Shown piece after piece: positions 1 through 10,100 of a stretch of DNA of 64,000 bases. A program made the translations under genes and the position numbers. The number at the start of each line of letters is the position of its first letter. Within the stretch, counting starts at the first letter, position 1. Below the pieces are notes generated by a model, which was given only the letters and a program-made list of their open reading frames with translations, was not told where the DNA came from and made no database searches. The DNA comes from Gyrodactylus bullatarudis. Its lineage: Eukaryota > Platyhelminthes > Monogenea > Gyrodactylidea > Gyrodactylidae. Location of the stretch: the NCBI GenBank assembly GCA_012064415.1, contig SSNU01000019.1, forward strand, positions 403,545 to 467,544, in the 5' to 3' direction.

Positions 1-21
1 TCTGTATTCCTACTGATACCA

Positions 22-330
22 TTATGTAGAGGAGATATTTTGGATTTTTTTTCCTTCACCATGATAATGAGTGTTTGTTTTATCTTTTGTGAGGAGGTTT
101 TGCACATAGAAAAAGCTGTATAAACAAGTGTAGAGGTTGTCTGTAAAGATTATTATCTCAGATGATAATACTGATTTTGTATTGTTATAGTAAATGAATG
201 AACTAAAAAAGGTTGGGTTATTCCCACCCATTAAATACAGGGCTGCAGTTTTAATATCAGTGGAAATAAAAGGGTTATTCAATCTGTAACAATAATAATT
301 CAGTTTATAAGCTGACAAGAGTTCATCCAT
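22..330 (-). CDS. Unrecognised 102-codon ORF
   Basis: An open frame on the minus strand starts with MDELLSAYKLNYYCYRL and ends at a stop near base 22. It is rich in aromatic residues and Asn, and I recognise no domain. It lies just outside the foldback element at about 381-1206. It may be a fragment of a transposon protein, an exon of a gene running off the left edge, or chance in AT-rich DNA. No convincing splice sites were found. Confidence 0.15.
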   Translation of the reverse strand: MDELLSAYKLNYYCYRLNNPFISTDIKTAALYLMGGNNPTFFSSFIYYNNTKSVLSSEIIIFTDNLYTCLYSFFYVQNLLTKDKTNTHYHGEGKKIQNISST

Positions 331-380
331 TAAATTTCATCTCAATGGTTTCTTGACTTTCTCCTCCAAAAATAAGCTTT

Positions 381-1206
381 CTTTTTATAACTTAAGTCTA
401 AACCTAATTGACATGAAGATCAGAATTTACTTTTTTTACAAAGAAATGAATATTTTTCTAAGGAAAGACAAGAAAAAATTTATTTTTCGAATTTCATGAT
501 AAAATGAGCCAATGAGTTGTGGGACTAAAAAAAAATTTTGAAAAAATTCAATCTGACCAAAATTAGAACGTTTTTAAAATTTTGAAAAAATTCAATCTGA
601 CCAAAATTAGAACGTTTTTAAAATTTTGAAAAAATTCAATCTGACCAAAATTAGAACGTTTTTAAAATTTTGAAAAAATTCAATCTGACCAAAATTAGAA
701 CGTTTTTAAAATTTTGAAAAATGCCCCGAATTTTCAATTTTTCAACTTTTGTGCTCAAAATTTTCATCGATTTCAGAGATTTGAACCAGTTAATTGCAGA
801 ATTCGAATTCGGTTGCAGAAATTCTTGAAAATTCGTTATTATTGTGGTAAATTGAAGAAATTTGAAGCCCTATAATCAATAAGATTATCACAACTGGGAA
901 TGATCCAAAATTTAAAAGTTTAACTTTTTCTCGAAAACCGTTAAACCCTTTCTTCCTCCACGGCCGAATTCGAATTCTCTGTCTAATGATTTCAAATAAT
1001 TAACTGCTTAACATCTTTGAAACTGATAAAAATTTTGAGCAGAAAAGTTGAAAAATTGAATTTTCACAACTTATTGGCTCATTTTATCATGAAATTCGAA
1101 AAATAAATTTTTTCTTGTCTTTCCTTAAAAAAATATTAATTTCTTTGTAAAAAAAGTAAATTCTCATCTTCATGTCAATTAGGTTTATATTATCTCAAGT
1201 TATAAA
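381..1206. mobile_element. Foldback/MITE-like element with ~140-bp inverted arms
   Basis: The left arm (about 381-525) and right arm (about 1067-1206) are near-perfect reverse complements. Both carry the run AATTGACATGAAGAT next to AGAATTTAC or AGTAAATTC, and both carry ATGATAAAATGAGCCAAT or its complement. The interior has no long ORF but holds a 44-bp tandem repeat. Related terminal sequence recurs at about 13.57, 25.15, 37.3 and 37.6 kb, so this is a dispersed family. No transposase is encoded. Confidence 0.75.
532..720. repeat. 44-bp tandem repeat, four copies plus a partial
   Basis: Units start at 532, 576, 620, 664 and (partial) 708, each beginning AAAATTTTGAAAAA and containing CAATCTGACCAAAATTAGAA. 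The copies are essentially identical, which implies recent expansion or homogenisation. The array lies just inside the left arm of the foldback element. Confidence 0.9.
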
Positions 1207-1565
1207 AATCCTAACTAAAAGTAATTTTCATAGGTTATTTTTTCATATTATCCGTAATCATTACATAATATACATGATAATGCTATAAATTAGTCAAGAG
1301 AATTTTCAATTTTAAATGCTATTCATTAATACTTTAGTTTTTATTATTACACTAATCCAGATTCCACAGTATGTTAGAAATAAATGTAGCCAAAGACACA
1401 TTTTATACACAAAAATTTTGAAATATTTTAAATATTTTGTTCTTGAACGATATTGATTTTATTCATAGAGAGTAGAGTAGGCTAAACTTATAAAATTTTC
1501 CTTAGATTAACGAAAACTAAGCATTTTTCCTATAAAAACATATGTTTTCGAGTTTGTTCTAATTT

Positions 1566-1931
1566 AATAATAATATTTATTAAACAATACATGTGTTATC
1601 TATATAAACATTAAATAGATTCTTCAGTTTTGTGGAAATTTATAAATTAAAAAGTTTTTTTAATTCTTTTTTAAATTCATCATTATCAAGAGTTTTCATC
1701 TTATGATTAATTTGATTAGGGTAATTGTTTTGAGTTCTCTTCTTAGCCACAAGGAGTTCTTCGTGGATTTCATTTCAGTTTGGTATGTTGATGACAAAAG
1801 GCGCGTAAATCTGTTGCATGCAGTTTTTATTTTTTTTAGACCATTTGTCACATTCAGGGTTCCAGATTGCAGAACAGTATTCAATTACTGGTCTAGTATA
1901 AACTTTGAATAAAAGTAGTTTCATGCTGTCG
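1566..1931 (-). mobile_element. LINE 3'-end fragment, left part of a split copy
   Basis: This matches the 3' part of the LINE at 16019-18262, including the conserved frame with PVIEYCSAIWNPECDKW. It has a 112-bp internal deletion: bases 1710/1711 join sequence equivalent to 16174 and 16287. At 1931/1932 LINE sequence stops and the duplicated exon-1 segment begins. LINE sequence resumes at 3290. Confidence 0.85.
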
Positions 1932-2632
1932 TAGTAAGGGGCATTTCTCATTGCATAATCGACACCCCTCCTTGAGATGTCCTCAGAATAAATTTGGATT
2001 TGTTTCAATCTCTTGAAATGTTCATCACTCATCCTATGTCCGTACTGGGCTATTAATCCAGTACTTATGCCTTGAAATGATACAAAATTTTACTTTTTCT
2101 TAAATTACTAATTCATCTATCAACAGGGAGATAATTCCAGTTAGTTAATACAAGGATAGGAATTTATGGTTTTTCCAAAGTTTTTCCACCAAGAAATAGA
2201 ATTATAGGAAGATTTTGAGACCCAATTTAAAGTTCATGAATTAGAAACAAATGTTGTTCGGCTGTACGATCCTTGAAATCGACAGTTGCGATATTCCTAA
2301 TGAAAACGGGCTTGACTTCAAAAATTTCGAATTCTTTCGATGAAGAAATTGAGAATATCGGGGAAATTCCATCTTCATATAAACTAACTATGCTTTATGC
2401 TTCGAAAGGCAATAAAACTGAACGAAAATGTCAATGAACTCTTAATGCTTTTTTGTTTTTGATATTACAGCTTACATTCATTTTATTTTGACTTTGAATA
2501 TTCTTACAGTTTTATTACACAATAGGCAATTACAATTTTCAAAACAAAATGAAATGTTTCACCTTTCTGAATTATTCATGATTTACTGCCTATAAAAAGA
2601 TTTGTTGCATTGCAACAAGTGATCATGTAATA

Positions 2633-3045
2633 TAAAGCTGGGAATGATTTTAAGGAAAACCTCGATATGTAAACGTTTTTTTTGTTGCTCACTCTTACGA
2701 TTTGGAGAAAGAAATTATTTTTATGAAAAATATGGTCATTTTTCAACTTTTGATTTGGCGCCAAAATTCCATTTTTTCGAACTTTCAAGCGAAAATTTTT
2801 ATTGATTTGAAAGTGAGAGAGTGATCAAAAATTAATTTTCAGGATCACTATAAGACAAGAACGCCGAATATCGCCGAAAATTTTCGAGGGATTTCAATTT
2901 ACCGAAATTTCATTAATTTTCAAGTAGTGAAAATGATCAAAAAATCAAAATTCGACTCCCAAACGATAATGGAGTTATGCATGAAAAAATCGAGGTTTTC
3001 CATAAAATCATAGATTCCCAACTTCATATCAATTAGCTAAAGGAT
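2633..3045. mobile_element. Foldback element family A, copy inside the duplicated segment
   Basis: This has the family signature: a degenerate AAGCTGGGAATGATTTT left end, GGCGCCAAAATTCCATTTTTT inside, AGACAAGAACGCCGAATAT at the centre, and a right end reading TTCCCAACTTCATATCAATT. It is duplicated together with exon 1, so it was inserted before the duplication. Confidence 0.6.
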
Positions 3046-3052
3046 AATTTAC

Positions 3053-3242
3053 CTTCAACAGATCTTAATCCAATGATAGAATCGAGGATGATATCATCAA
3101 GGTTTTCATTGAAAAATTCCAGTGTCCTCTCAAGAGCGTTAAGAGTTGCTTGTAGACGTTCTTCATCCCCATTCAACTCATCAGACATCGATAGGGTCAC
3201 GAAAAGACCAAAGATAATCCACAACATTTGATACGATCCCAT
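3053..3242 (-). pseudogene. Duplicated first exon of the C16orf89-like gene (orphan copy)
   Basis: This exon is identical to the first exon at 15558-15747 and encodes MGSYQMLWIIFGLFVTLSMS followed by the helical DEERLQATLNALERTLEFF region. Its splice donor (GTAAAT) and upstream TATA box are intact. It lies about 640 bp beyond the stop codon of the complete gene, in the same orientation, and no matching downstream exons are visible before the window edge. It could be an inert exon copy, a promoter-trap exon spliced to something to the left, or the start of a tandem paralogue outside the window. Confidence 0.7.
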
Positions 3243-3272
3243 CTCTTTTATGTTAGTAACCAGAGTCTCATG

Positions 3273-3280
3273 TATTTATA
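3273..3280 (-). promoter_or_regulatory. TATA box, duplicated copy
   Basis: TATAAATA on the minus strand, 31 bases upstream of the orphan exon's ATG. It is identical to the box at 15778-15785. Confidence 0.5.
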
Positions 3281-3289
3281 TCCAAGATT

Positions 3290-3350
3290 TTTTTAATAAT
3301 TTTTTTATAGTGATCAACAAAATCAAGTTTCCATGAATAAGTAATCCCAA
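3290..3350 (-). mobile_element. LINE fragment, right part of the split copy
   Basis: This matches the LINE around 16549-16610 (run ATAGTGATCAACAAAATCAA) with a few substitutions. Between the left piece (ending at the equivalent of 16508) and this piece about 40 LINE bases are missing, replaced by the 1358-bp duplicated segment. Confidence 0.8.
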
Positions 3351-3600
3351 TGTAATGCAAAATCTCGATTGATAATGAAAATTTTTGAACACGCGCCAAG
3401 ATTTTTTCAATGAATTTTACTACGAGAGAGGACAAAAATGAGATTTCTAGATAGTTTTTGCAAAATTTTCAAATAAAAATAGGGCTTATAGTAAAAATTG
3501 AGAAAACATGGTGAAAGAAAATCCTAAGAAATTTTAATGATTTTAGGGAAAATGTGATTTTTGTATATCAGAACATGAAAAATTTTCATTCTAAAACTTC
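3351..3600. repeat. Dispersed repeat also present near 61.26-61.53 kb
   Basis: The stretch from GCAAAATCTCGATTGA through ACACGCGCCAAGATTTTT to the AACATGAAAAATTTTCATT region is clearly related, with many substitutions, to 61275-61525. No ORF is seen, and the repeat class is unknown. Confidence 0.6.
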
Positions 3601-3739
3601 AATAAATAGTATTCCATTAATACAGAAGTAAAACCAAAAGCTGTAGGATTTTTCTTATTCCACGTATTCAATGAATTCTTTTGATATTCTGAAGGGATCC
3701 ATTAATAATATTTGAGGAAGGTGTGATTAGAAAAATTAC

Positions 3740-3745
3740 TTTATT
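3740..3745 (-). terminator. Candidate polyadenylation signal of the C16orf89-like gene
   Basis: AATAAA on the minus strand, about 135 bases after the stop codon at 3879. It is the first canonical hexamer noticed downstream of the gene. Confidence 0.4.
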
Positions 3746-3878
3746 TAATAAATTTTATCCAGTTTCGGGTGTAGTACAATCTCAATCGAAATGACAAATG
3801 CTTTTTTACTTTTTCACTTTAGAGCATAGGACAAATAAATATTTTCTTTTGTTTTTCTCAATTCATAATCCGGGTAGG

Positions 3879-4156
3879 TTACTCATAAAAATTCAGCATA
3901 AACTTTTTAATGTAAGTAATCAAAGAGTTAAGTGCAACAGAGCTCCGATGATTCAGACATTTCCCTGTCATTCGATGTTCGACTCGTTTCCTTCGATAGT
4001 TACCGTAGACGTTAGGATCAAAATTGATCGGATTCATTACCTCATCAGGGAACTGGTGGAAGCATCCAGTTACATCGGACTGCCATGAAAGGATCTTCTC
4101 TAGCCAGATGTCCTTTGCAAAGTCGTCAAGAAATCCAACATACCCGCAAAATCCAA
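3879..4156 (-). CDS. C16orf89-like, terminal exon 5
   Basis: The acceptor is AACTTTCAG, and two bases complete the codon split with exon 4. The exon encodes IGFCGYVGFLDDF, the WLEKILSWQ motif, TGCFHQF and the basic C-terminal RRKRVEHRMTGKC segment, and ends at TAA. A GT after PDE could look like a donor, but reading through gives the conserved C-terminus, so I take this as one terminal exon. Confidence 0.85.
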
Positions 4157-7100
4157 CTGAAAGTTAGAAAGAAAAATTTTATCAACAGAACCATCGTTAT
4201 TTTTGCAAGAGAATTTCAATATTTCCATTTCAGCTTCGTTTGACCCGCCCCTTCCAATTTCATATCAATAAAAATTTCCAGCTCGAAGAAATTAAATGAT
4301 GATCCTGAAAAATAACGTTTGATTCTTCTCAGACCTTGAAATCAAAAAAATTTTCAATTCAAAGATTGAAAAATTAAAAAATCGTGCCATCTCAAATTTT
4401 AAAATGCCTCGAAAATTTTCCAAAATAAACTTTTTCTCAAATAAGTGAAAGTGTACATTTTGAATCAGTTTCAAAAATTTCGATACCTTGATGAAAAAAT
4501 GAGATTTTTGTAAAAATCATGAATTCCCAAATTCATCGAGAATAGCTTTAAATTAAAAAAAATAGATTAATTTCAATCTTATGAACTCAAATGAAATTTG
4601 CATGAAGAAATTAATTTCTGATGATCTTTTGATTTCAATTTCACAATTTTCAAGGTCTCCGAAACTTTTAAAAATGGATCATCAAAAGCTAAGATTTTCT
4701 TGGTTTTGGTAAAAATTACTTTAAGAATAGGTAGATAGATTTCCAGCTTCATAACAACCTCTCCATCAATGATTTATCTATCTATCAATCCCTATGGTAA
4801 AAGTTTTGAAAAAACATCTCAAAAATTCATAGTAAGAGATGAAGTAAAGTTTAGTTGAAACAACACACTTCAAAGTAAAGGGAGTAAGATCTTAAAGTGT
4901 TCTTTGGGATTGCATCAAGATAGATTTTAACTTCAAAGGAACGTCATCCCCTCTTATTCAAGACGTATTTTTCCTTTGCATGTATCACAAAACGCATGAT
5001 AAATAAAAATTTCAGAATCATGCAGAAGATCCCTTTTCTGTGTGAGTATTGTGTAATGAAATTTCTTCGATAATAATTCTACCCATCTCCTTCTTCATTC
5101 AAAGAAAATTAATTCTAATTTGATTTAGTTTTATCAAATCTTTTACAAAGAGAATCCTAAAGACTTAGCCAGAATTGATTTTCTTTTGGAATTCTAATCA
5201 TAAATTCAACAAAAGCGACTCATAAGGTTAAAATCCTTTTCAGCTCTAGACCAATAGGATACAATGGTTTTTAGAGCATTAAAAAATTAAAATTTAAGAG
5301 AATTTAGGTAACAAGCGTCTCATCCACTGAAGAAAGTACTTGACTATTTCAGTGCTGAACAAAGGGGTTTTGTACAATTTGTAAACCATGAATTCTGACC
5401 CTTTTTATGTTTTGTTCAGAGATAGCTATCCCACAATCAATGAGAATTACTGCAGTGATTGATAATTCTAATTAGTGATAATTACGAGAGATGTACTGTG
5501 AAATAAATAGAGATGAACAATAGAGATATTATTATTACCGACAGATTAAATACAGATTACGAGAATAAATCTGTTACATTGAACGTAGTTGTAAATTCTA
5601 TCTGTAATTCCCTAAGAGTTATCAATTCTACTGCAAGGATGTTCCAGATTTATATAAAGATAGATTCTCTTTTTATTCTTTTAGCCTTGGGGGTCTTCCC
5701 CTTATACAGTTCTTTTCTAAATCATTCAATTTATTTTCTTGTAATTTTGAAATTGTAATTCACAGATATCAATTGTAGAATTCAGTTCAAGCCTTTGGCT
5801 ATGCAGAAATCTTGAATAACGACATAAACTAAAGATTGTATCAGATACTATTTGAATTTTTCTAAAATTCTTTCTTCCCGTATTTTTAGAATTAGAATTA
5901 GACAAGAAAGCTATGTATCGCCAACAAAATTTTCGAGGGATTTCGATTTACCGAAATTTCATTAATTTTGAAGTAGTGAAAATGATCAAAAAATCGAAAT
6001 TCGACTCCTAAACGATAATGAAGTTGTGTATTAGTAAAGATTAAGCATATTCAGCTTTCTTGTCTAATTCTGATCTCAAAAAAATCTTTTGGCCACACTG
6101 TCACTTTCAAAGTTCGAAAAAATGGGATTATGGTGCCAAATTGAAATTTTTGAAAAATGGCCATATTTTTTTCAGAATTTTTTTCTTCTACAGATATAGA
6201 ATTACAAAATATCTTTAACATGTTCGAACTTTTGATGATAAAATCAAGTTTTTCAGAAAAATAATAGATTAGCTTTATTTTTCTTTTACTTTTTGCTATT
6301 TAGGGTTCTATTTACTTGAAATTTTATCATTTCCTCTAACTTTACTATAGTCCGATATGATAGATATTTATATAGATATAGTGTCTCCCAGAACTGACAC
6401 ATTAGATCCATCAAGTGTGGATTTCAAGTAGAGATGTCATTTAAGCTCTTAATTTTAATTCTTGAAATTCTTTCTTCATGTTGACCCTGGGATATTATAG
6501 AAAAGTGTGGATTATCAAAGAAATAAATATTCTCAATGGGAGAATTTACATAGAACTGATGAAATAGAACATTAGCGAATCAATTAGAATGATACGATTC
6601 TAATACGGTTTCAATTTTAGTCTATATCCAAAGATGTTTAACACCTAATGAGACAATCAAAATAGCGCATTTCTAAATTGAAATTCTCACTTATTTCCAT
6701 AGCAAGATCAGCATTTTCGTCACCATCTGAAAGTAACATTTCAGTCGACATAATTCTCTCTAGTTCTTGACTCATCTTTACACAGGTTCCTGTCATTAGG
6801 TCCTCAACAGATGAGCAACCCTTGATATTCTTCTTAACGAAGTTGCTCAGTGTCTTCTGACATCCAATCTAAAGAAAAAGAGATTGGTGACATTCAGCTG
6901 AATCAAAATGCCTTAAAAAACCATTTTTACAAAGCTCCAGAAAATATATAGCTCAGAAATGTAAGGCAACGAGTAGAGATTATTTTTTATGTTCAATTCT
7001 CATCTGTATACCAATTAGTTAGGATTGCTGATGATGTAAAATGATTCCATATATAAGCTTTTTTTGATCCTCAAATCCATCTAAACGAATAAATAAAAGA

Positions 7101-10100
7101 GTTTAGCAAGTTTCTTTGTTTCCAAGGTAAAAATATGCTACACGTAAGAATAATCTTAATGAAATTTAAAACGTGATAAAACAAACACAAAGAGAGGAAT
7201 GAATCATTAGATGAAGATCAGCCTGGCATTTTCGGATAAAAAATCATTACCATGAAGCAATCTTTGGTTTATTTCGTAATGTCAAAAGAATGTCCTCATT
7301 CTAGAACTATACAAGAGAAATACTAACCCATTTCATCTCTAATAAGATAAATACAGGGATTTATGCGTTTAAACGTTATCATGTCCTGCATTCGTAAAAG
7401 ATTTGAATGAAATAATAAGTAATAACATGACAACTCGGAATCAATGTCAAAAAAAGGAACCCTTTCAAATTAAATGAAACAGTACATCGTTCAAGAAAAG
7501 AGATAATAATACAATGGGGTTTTCTATTCATTGAAAACTGAAATGTCATAAATCTTGAACGTTATCTCGATTGCACATCTTTCTTCTTTTTGGTTGACTT
7601 TGTGCCTGGACAAGGGAAAAGAGATAAGAGACTGGCTCCACAATGGACAATGTAGGTGGATCAGATATATTGCAGGTTTTATTGTCGACCATTTTTTCAT
7701 TATTTACACTTATCAGTCAGGCAAAAGAATGAAATGTAACTGGCTTGAGATATCAGAAATAAAAGAATATCTTTTGATTTTTATGATTCAAATAAAAATG
7801 TCTTTTTTACAATGAAGAAATTTATATTGTTCTTAGAAATTAAACTTTTCCTCTTCAGTAAATCATAAGGGATTGCAACCTAGTAGCGAAGTCTTTTCAG
7901 AGGTTATTACTAATCTAACTTTATCTGTCAAGAGCGAGTTGCGAAACTCATCTACCAGCCTTAGTCCGAGGAAATTAGATCCTGGTTTTTGTATGTCTAC
8001 TTGTAAGCGACTGGTTAATAGAGATAGATATTGCAAATTATCAGTGGTTAAGAGGGTTTTAGATAACATAATCTCAGCTATTTTATTTAAAAATTAGCAC
8101 GTTCCTTGGCTTGACAAGAGAATATTGAAAAATCACTTAAGTCTGTTTTATTATTAAGACAGCAGAGTAACTCAAACGGATACTGAATTTTCCAATTAGT
8201 GATTCAATAGACTAACAATACAATCAAGAATAAAATTGCACATCTGAAAAATAAGGGAAAAAAGCATTTTTTAAAATCTACTACTTAAACGAAACAGAAT
8301 AAATCAATTGTTAGTTTTCCCATCGGTAGGAATATTTATTCAATAAAAATTTCTAAAATAGGATTTAATCAATAGATGGAAATTATTGAAGATGGTCAAA
8401 ATAGGAAAAAAAGTAAAGCACACAAAATATAAATACATTGACCGTATTATTATTATTATTCCTGTGCATTGCTTCTATTGTGAGCCTATCGATTAGCTTT
8501 AGGAGGTATGAATTAAAATAGCCGAACACTTTATATATTTCTAAAAGTATACTTTGAAAGTTGATCTGGAATTTTGCCCAAGGGATCAAAATTATGTATA
8601 AATTCAAAGTTAATTAATTAATTCATCAAAATGTGGGTGATAAACAATGTTCTCATTTAAAAAATCCTTATCTAAAGTTGTTCTGGAAATAGTCTTCGCC
8701 TTAGATTTGATGCTGCCGTTAAATATACGATTTTCTTAGTTTTTTTTATTTTTTTTATTGCAAATAAAAGATTTTTTGGAAAGAGGGGTAGATTAAGATC
8801 AATTTAGGAAGAAAAAAATTTTTTTTTCGATCAAGATCAGATCTCAGATCCTTGATCAAAAAGATATTTAATAATATTATTTCTTAATCAAATCTCGCAG
8901 TAAGTTTTCCACATTTCAAACTGATCTAAAGTTAATTATTTAGAATTGTCATCATAAAAATTTAGATATATTATTCTTTAGGGATCTTGAATCATCAAAG
9001 TTTTATCTATTTTCAAGTAGGGAAATGATCGAAAAATTAAAATTTCTTGATACTTGTATTTGTATTTTTGAAGAAATCTTTTTACTAACAAACTGTAACA
9101 GTTGTTTTGAGCTGAGTTACTAATGTCATAATAGATGTAATGAAATGAAAGAAGGGATAAAAAATCTCTACTGACCATTTAGATCGGTTGAAATACCCCC
9201 TCCTCTCCCCTCCCCTTTAGAGTTACGATAATCTTAAGGAAGCTAGACTAAGTCTAATCTTTAGATATGATTTTCATCACGTCTTCAATAATCAAAAGTT
9301 TACGCCTCTTGAATCATTTGATGGAAAATTTGATTTGAATAGTCGAGCAGAAATGTTTCAATCCTAAATTATATTTTAATAGACCAATCTATTCAAGACT
9401 CTGAGATGATATCGAATAATTCCTCGAAAGGATTCAGAAAAACTGCATCAAAGCAATCTTTACCTTGGCGCGTGACAGATGAGAGAGCATTGGTAAATTC
9501 CCACACAAAGTTAAGATAACTTCCTCTTTTAGATAAAGAAAGTATTAATTTAATTTTCTCCAAGGTGATGGAACTGTATTTTCCATCGTTTTGCTATCAA
9601 AAAAGTTTCTTTTGATTACTCAAATTTTGTTTTTCTTTGAATACGGCTTCAGCAACTTTATATCCTGATAGTCACAAATAACTTTTAAATCACATAACGG
9701 AATAAGCCCAAAATTTTTGTTTATTTTGGGAATTACCATCAAAATTTTCGATTAACACAAAATTAAAATTGTTCACCCCAATGGTCAATTTCGTTCTTTT
9801 ATTTGAAGATTTGACGGTATTTTATCAAATTAAATTGGAAAGAAGTCGATCAAAGTTTTGAGCTAATTTTGGTCCAACCTAGTTCCTGACTTACGGGGGT
9901 CAAAATGTTGAGGTTTTTTAACCTCTTATATCATCCAGCTTTAGAGGAGTTTAGATACTTGACTAGCTTGAAAAAAACTTGATGAGAATGCCGAGTCTTG
10001 TGTCTTATAAACTCCACTCTAATTTAGACGTTTCTGTTCCTTAGTTATCGACTTTCCAATTGAATTAAATTTTTTAAAATTCAATCAACAAAAATCTAAA

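Larger units (their letters stand above)
1932..3289 (-). repeat. 1358-bp duplication of the C16orf89-like promoter, exon 1 and intron-1 start
   Basis: Bases 1932-3289 match 14437-15794 at a constant offset of 12505, with no difference seen where the two were compared, including two ORFs identical at protein level. The segment holds the TATA box, the signal-peptide exon with its GT donor, and a foldback element. Both edges abut LINE sequence here. At the 14.4-15.8 kb locus the segment joins unique DNA on the left and a LINE only about 225 bp further on the right. The copy at 15.7 kb is in the right place to be the functional first exon. Confidence 0.9.
4157..6690. other. Intron 4 of the C16orf89-like gene
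   Basis: About 2.5 kb. It contains degenerate family A foldback fragments at about 4200-4555 and 5905-6265. The 81-codon frame on the plus strand near 5.5 kb has no recognisable content. Nothing else is supported. Confidence 0.6.

Noticed and set aside
370..1210. CRISPR-like array suggested by the 44-bp direct repeats
   Set aside because: The repeats are contiguous without spacers and lie in a eukaryotic foldback element.
2576..2788. 70-codon ORF present identically at 15081-15293 as a conserved gene
   Set aside because: Its identity is due to the segmental duplication, and its sequence is foldback element; no codon-level conservation beyond that.
9180..9230. Pyrimidine-rich run CCCCTCCTCTCCCCTCCCC as a regulatory element
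   Set aside because: A single short homopyrimidine tract in an intron, with no repeat or gene context to support a role.
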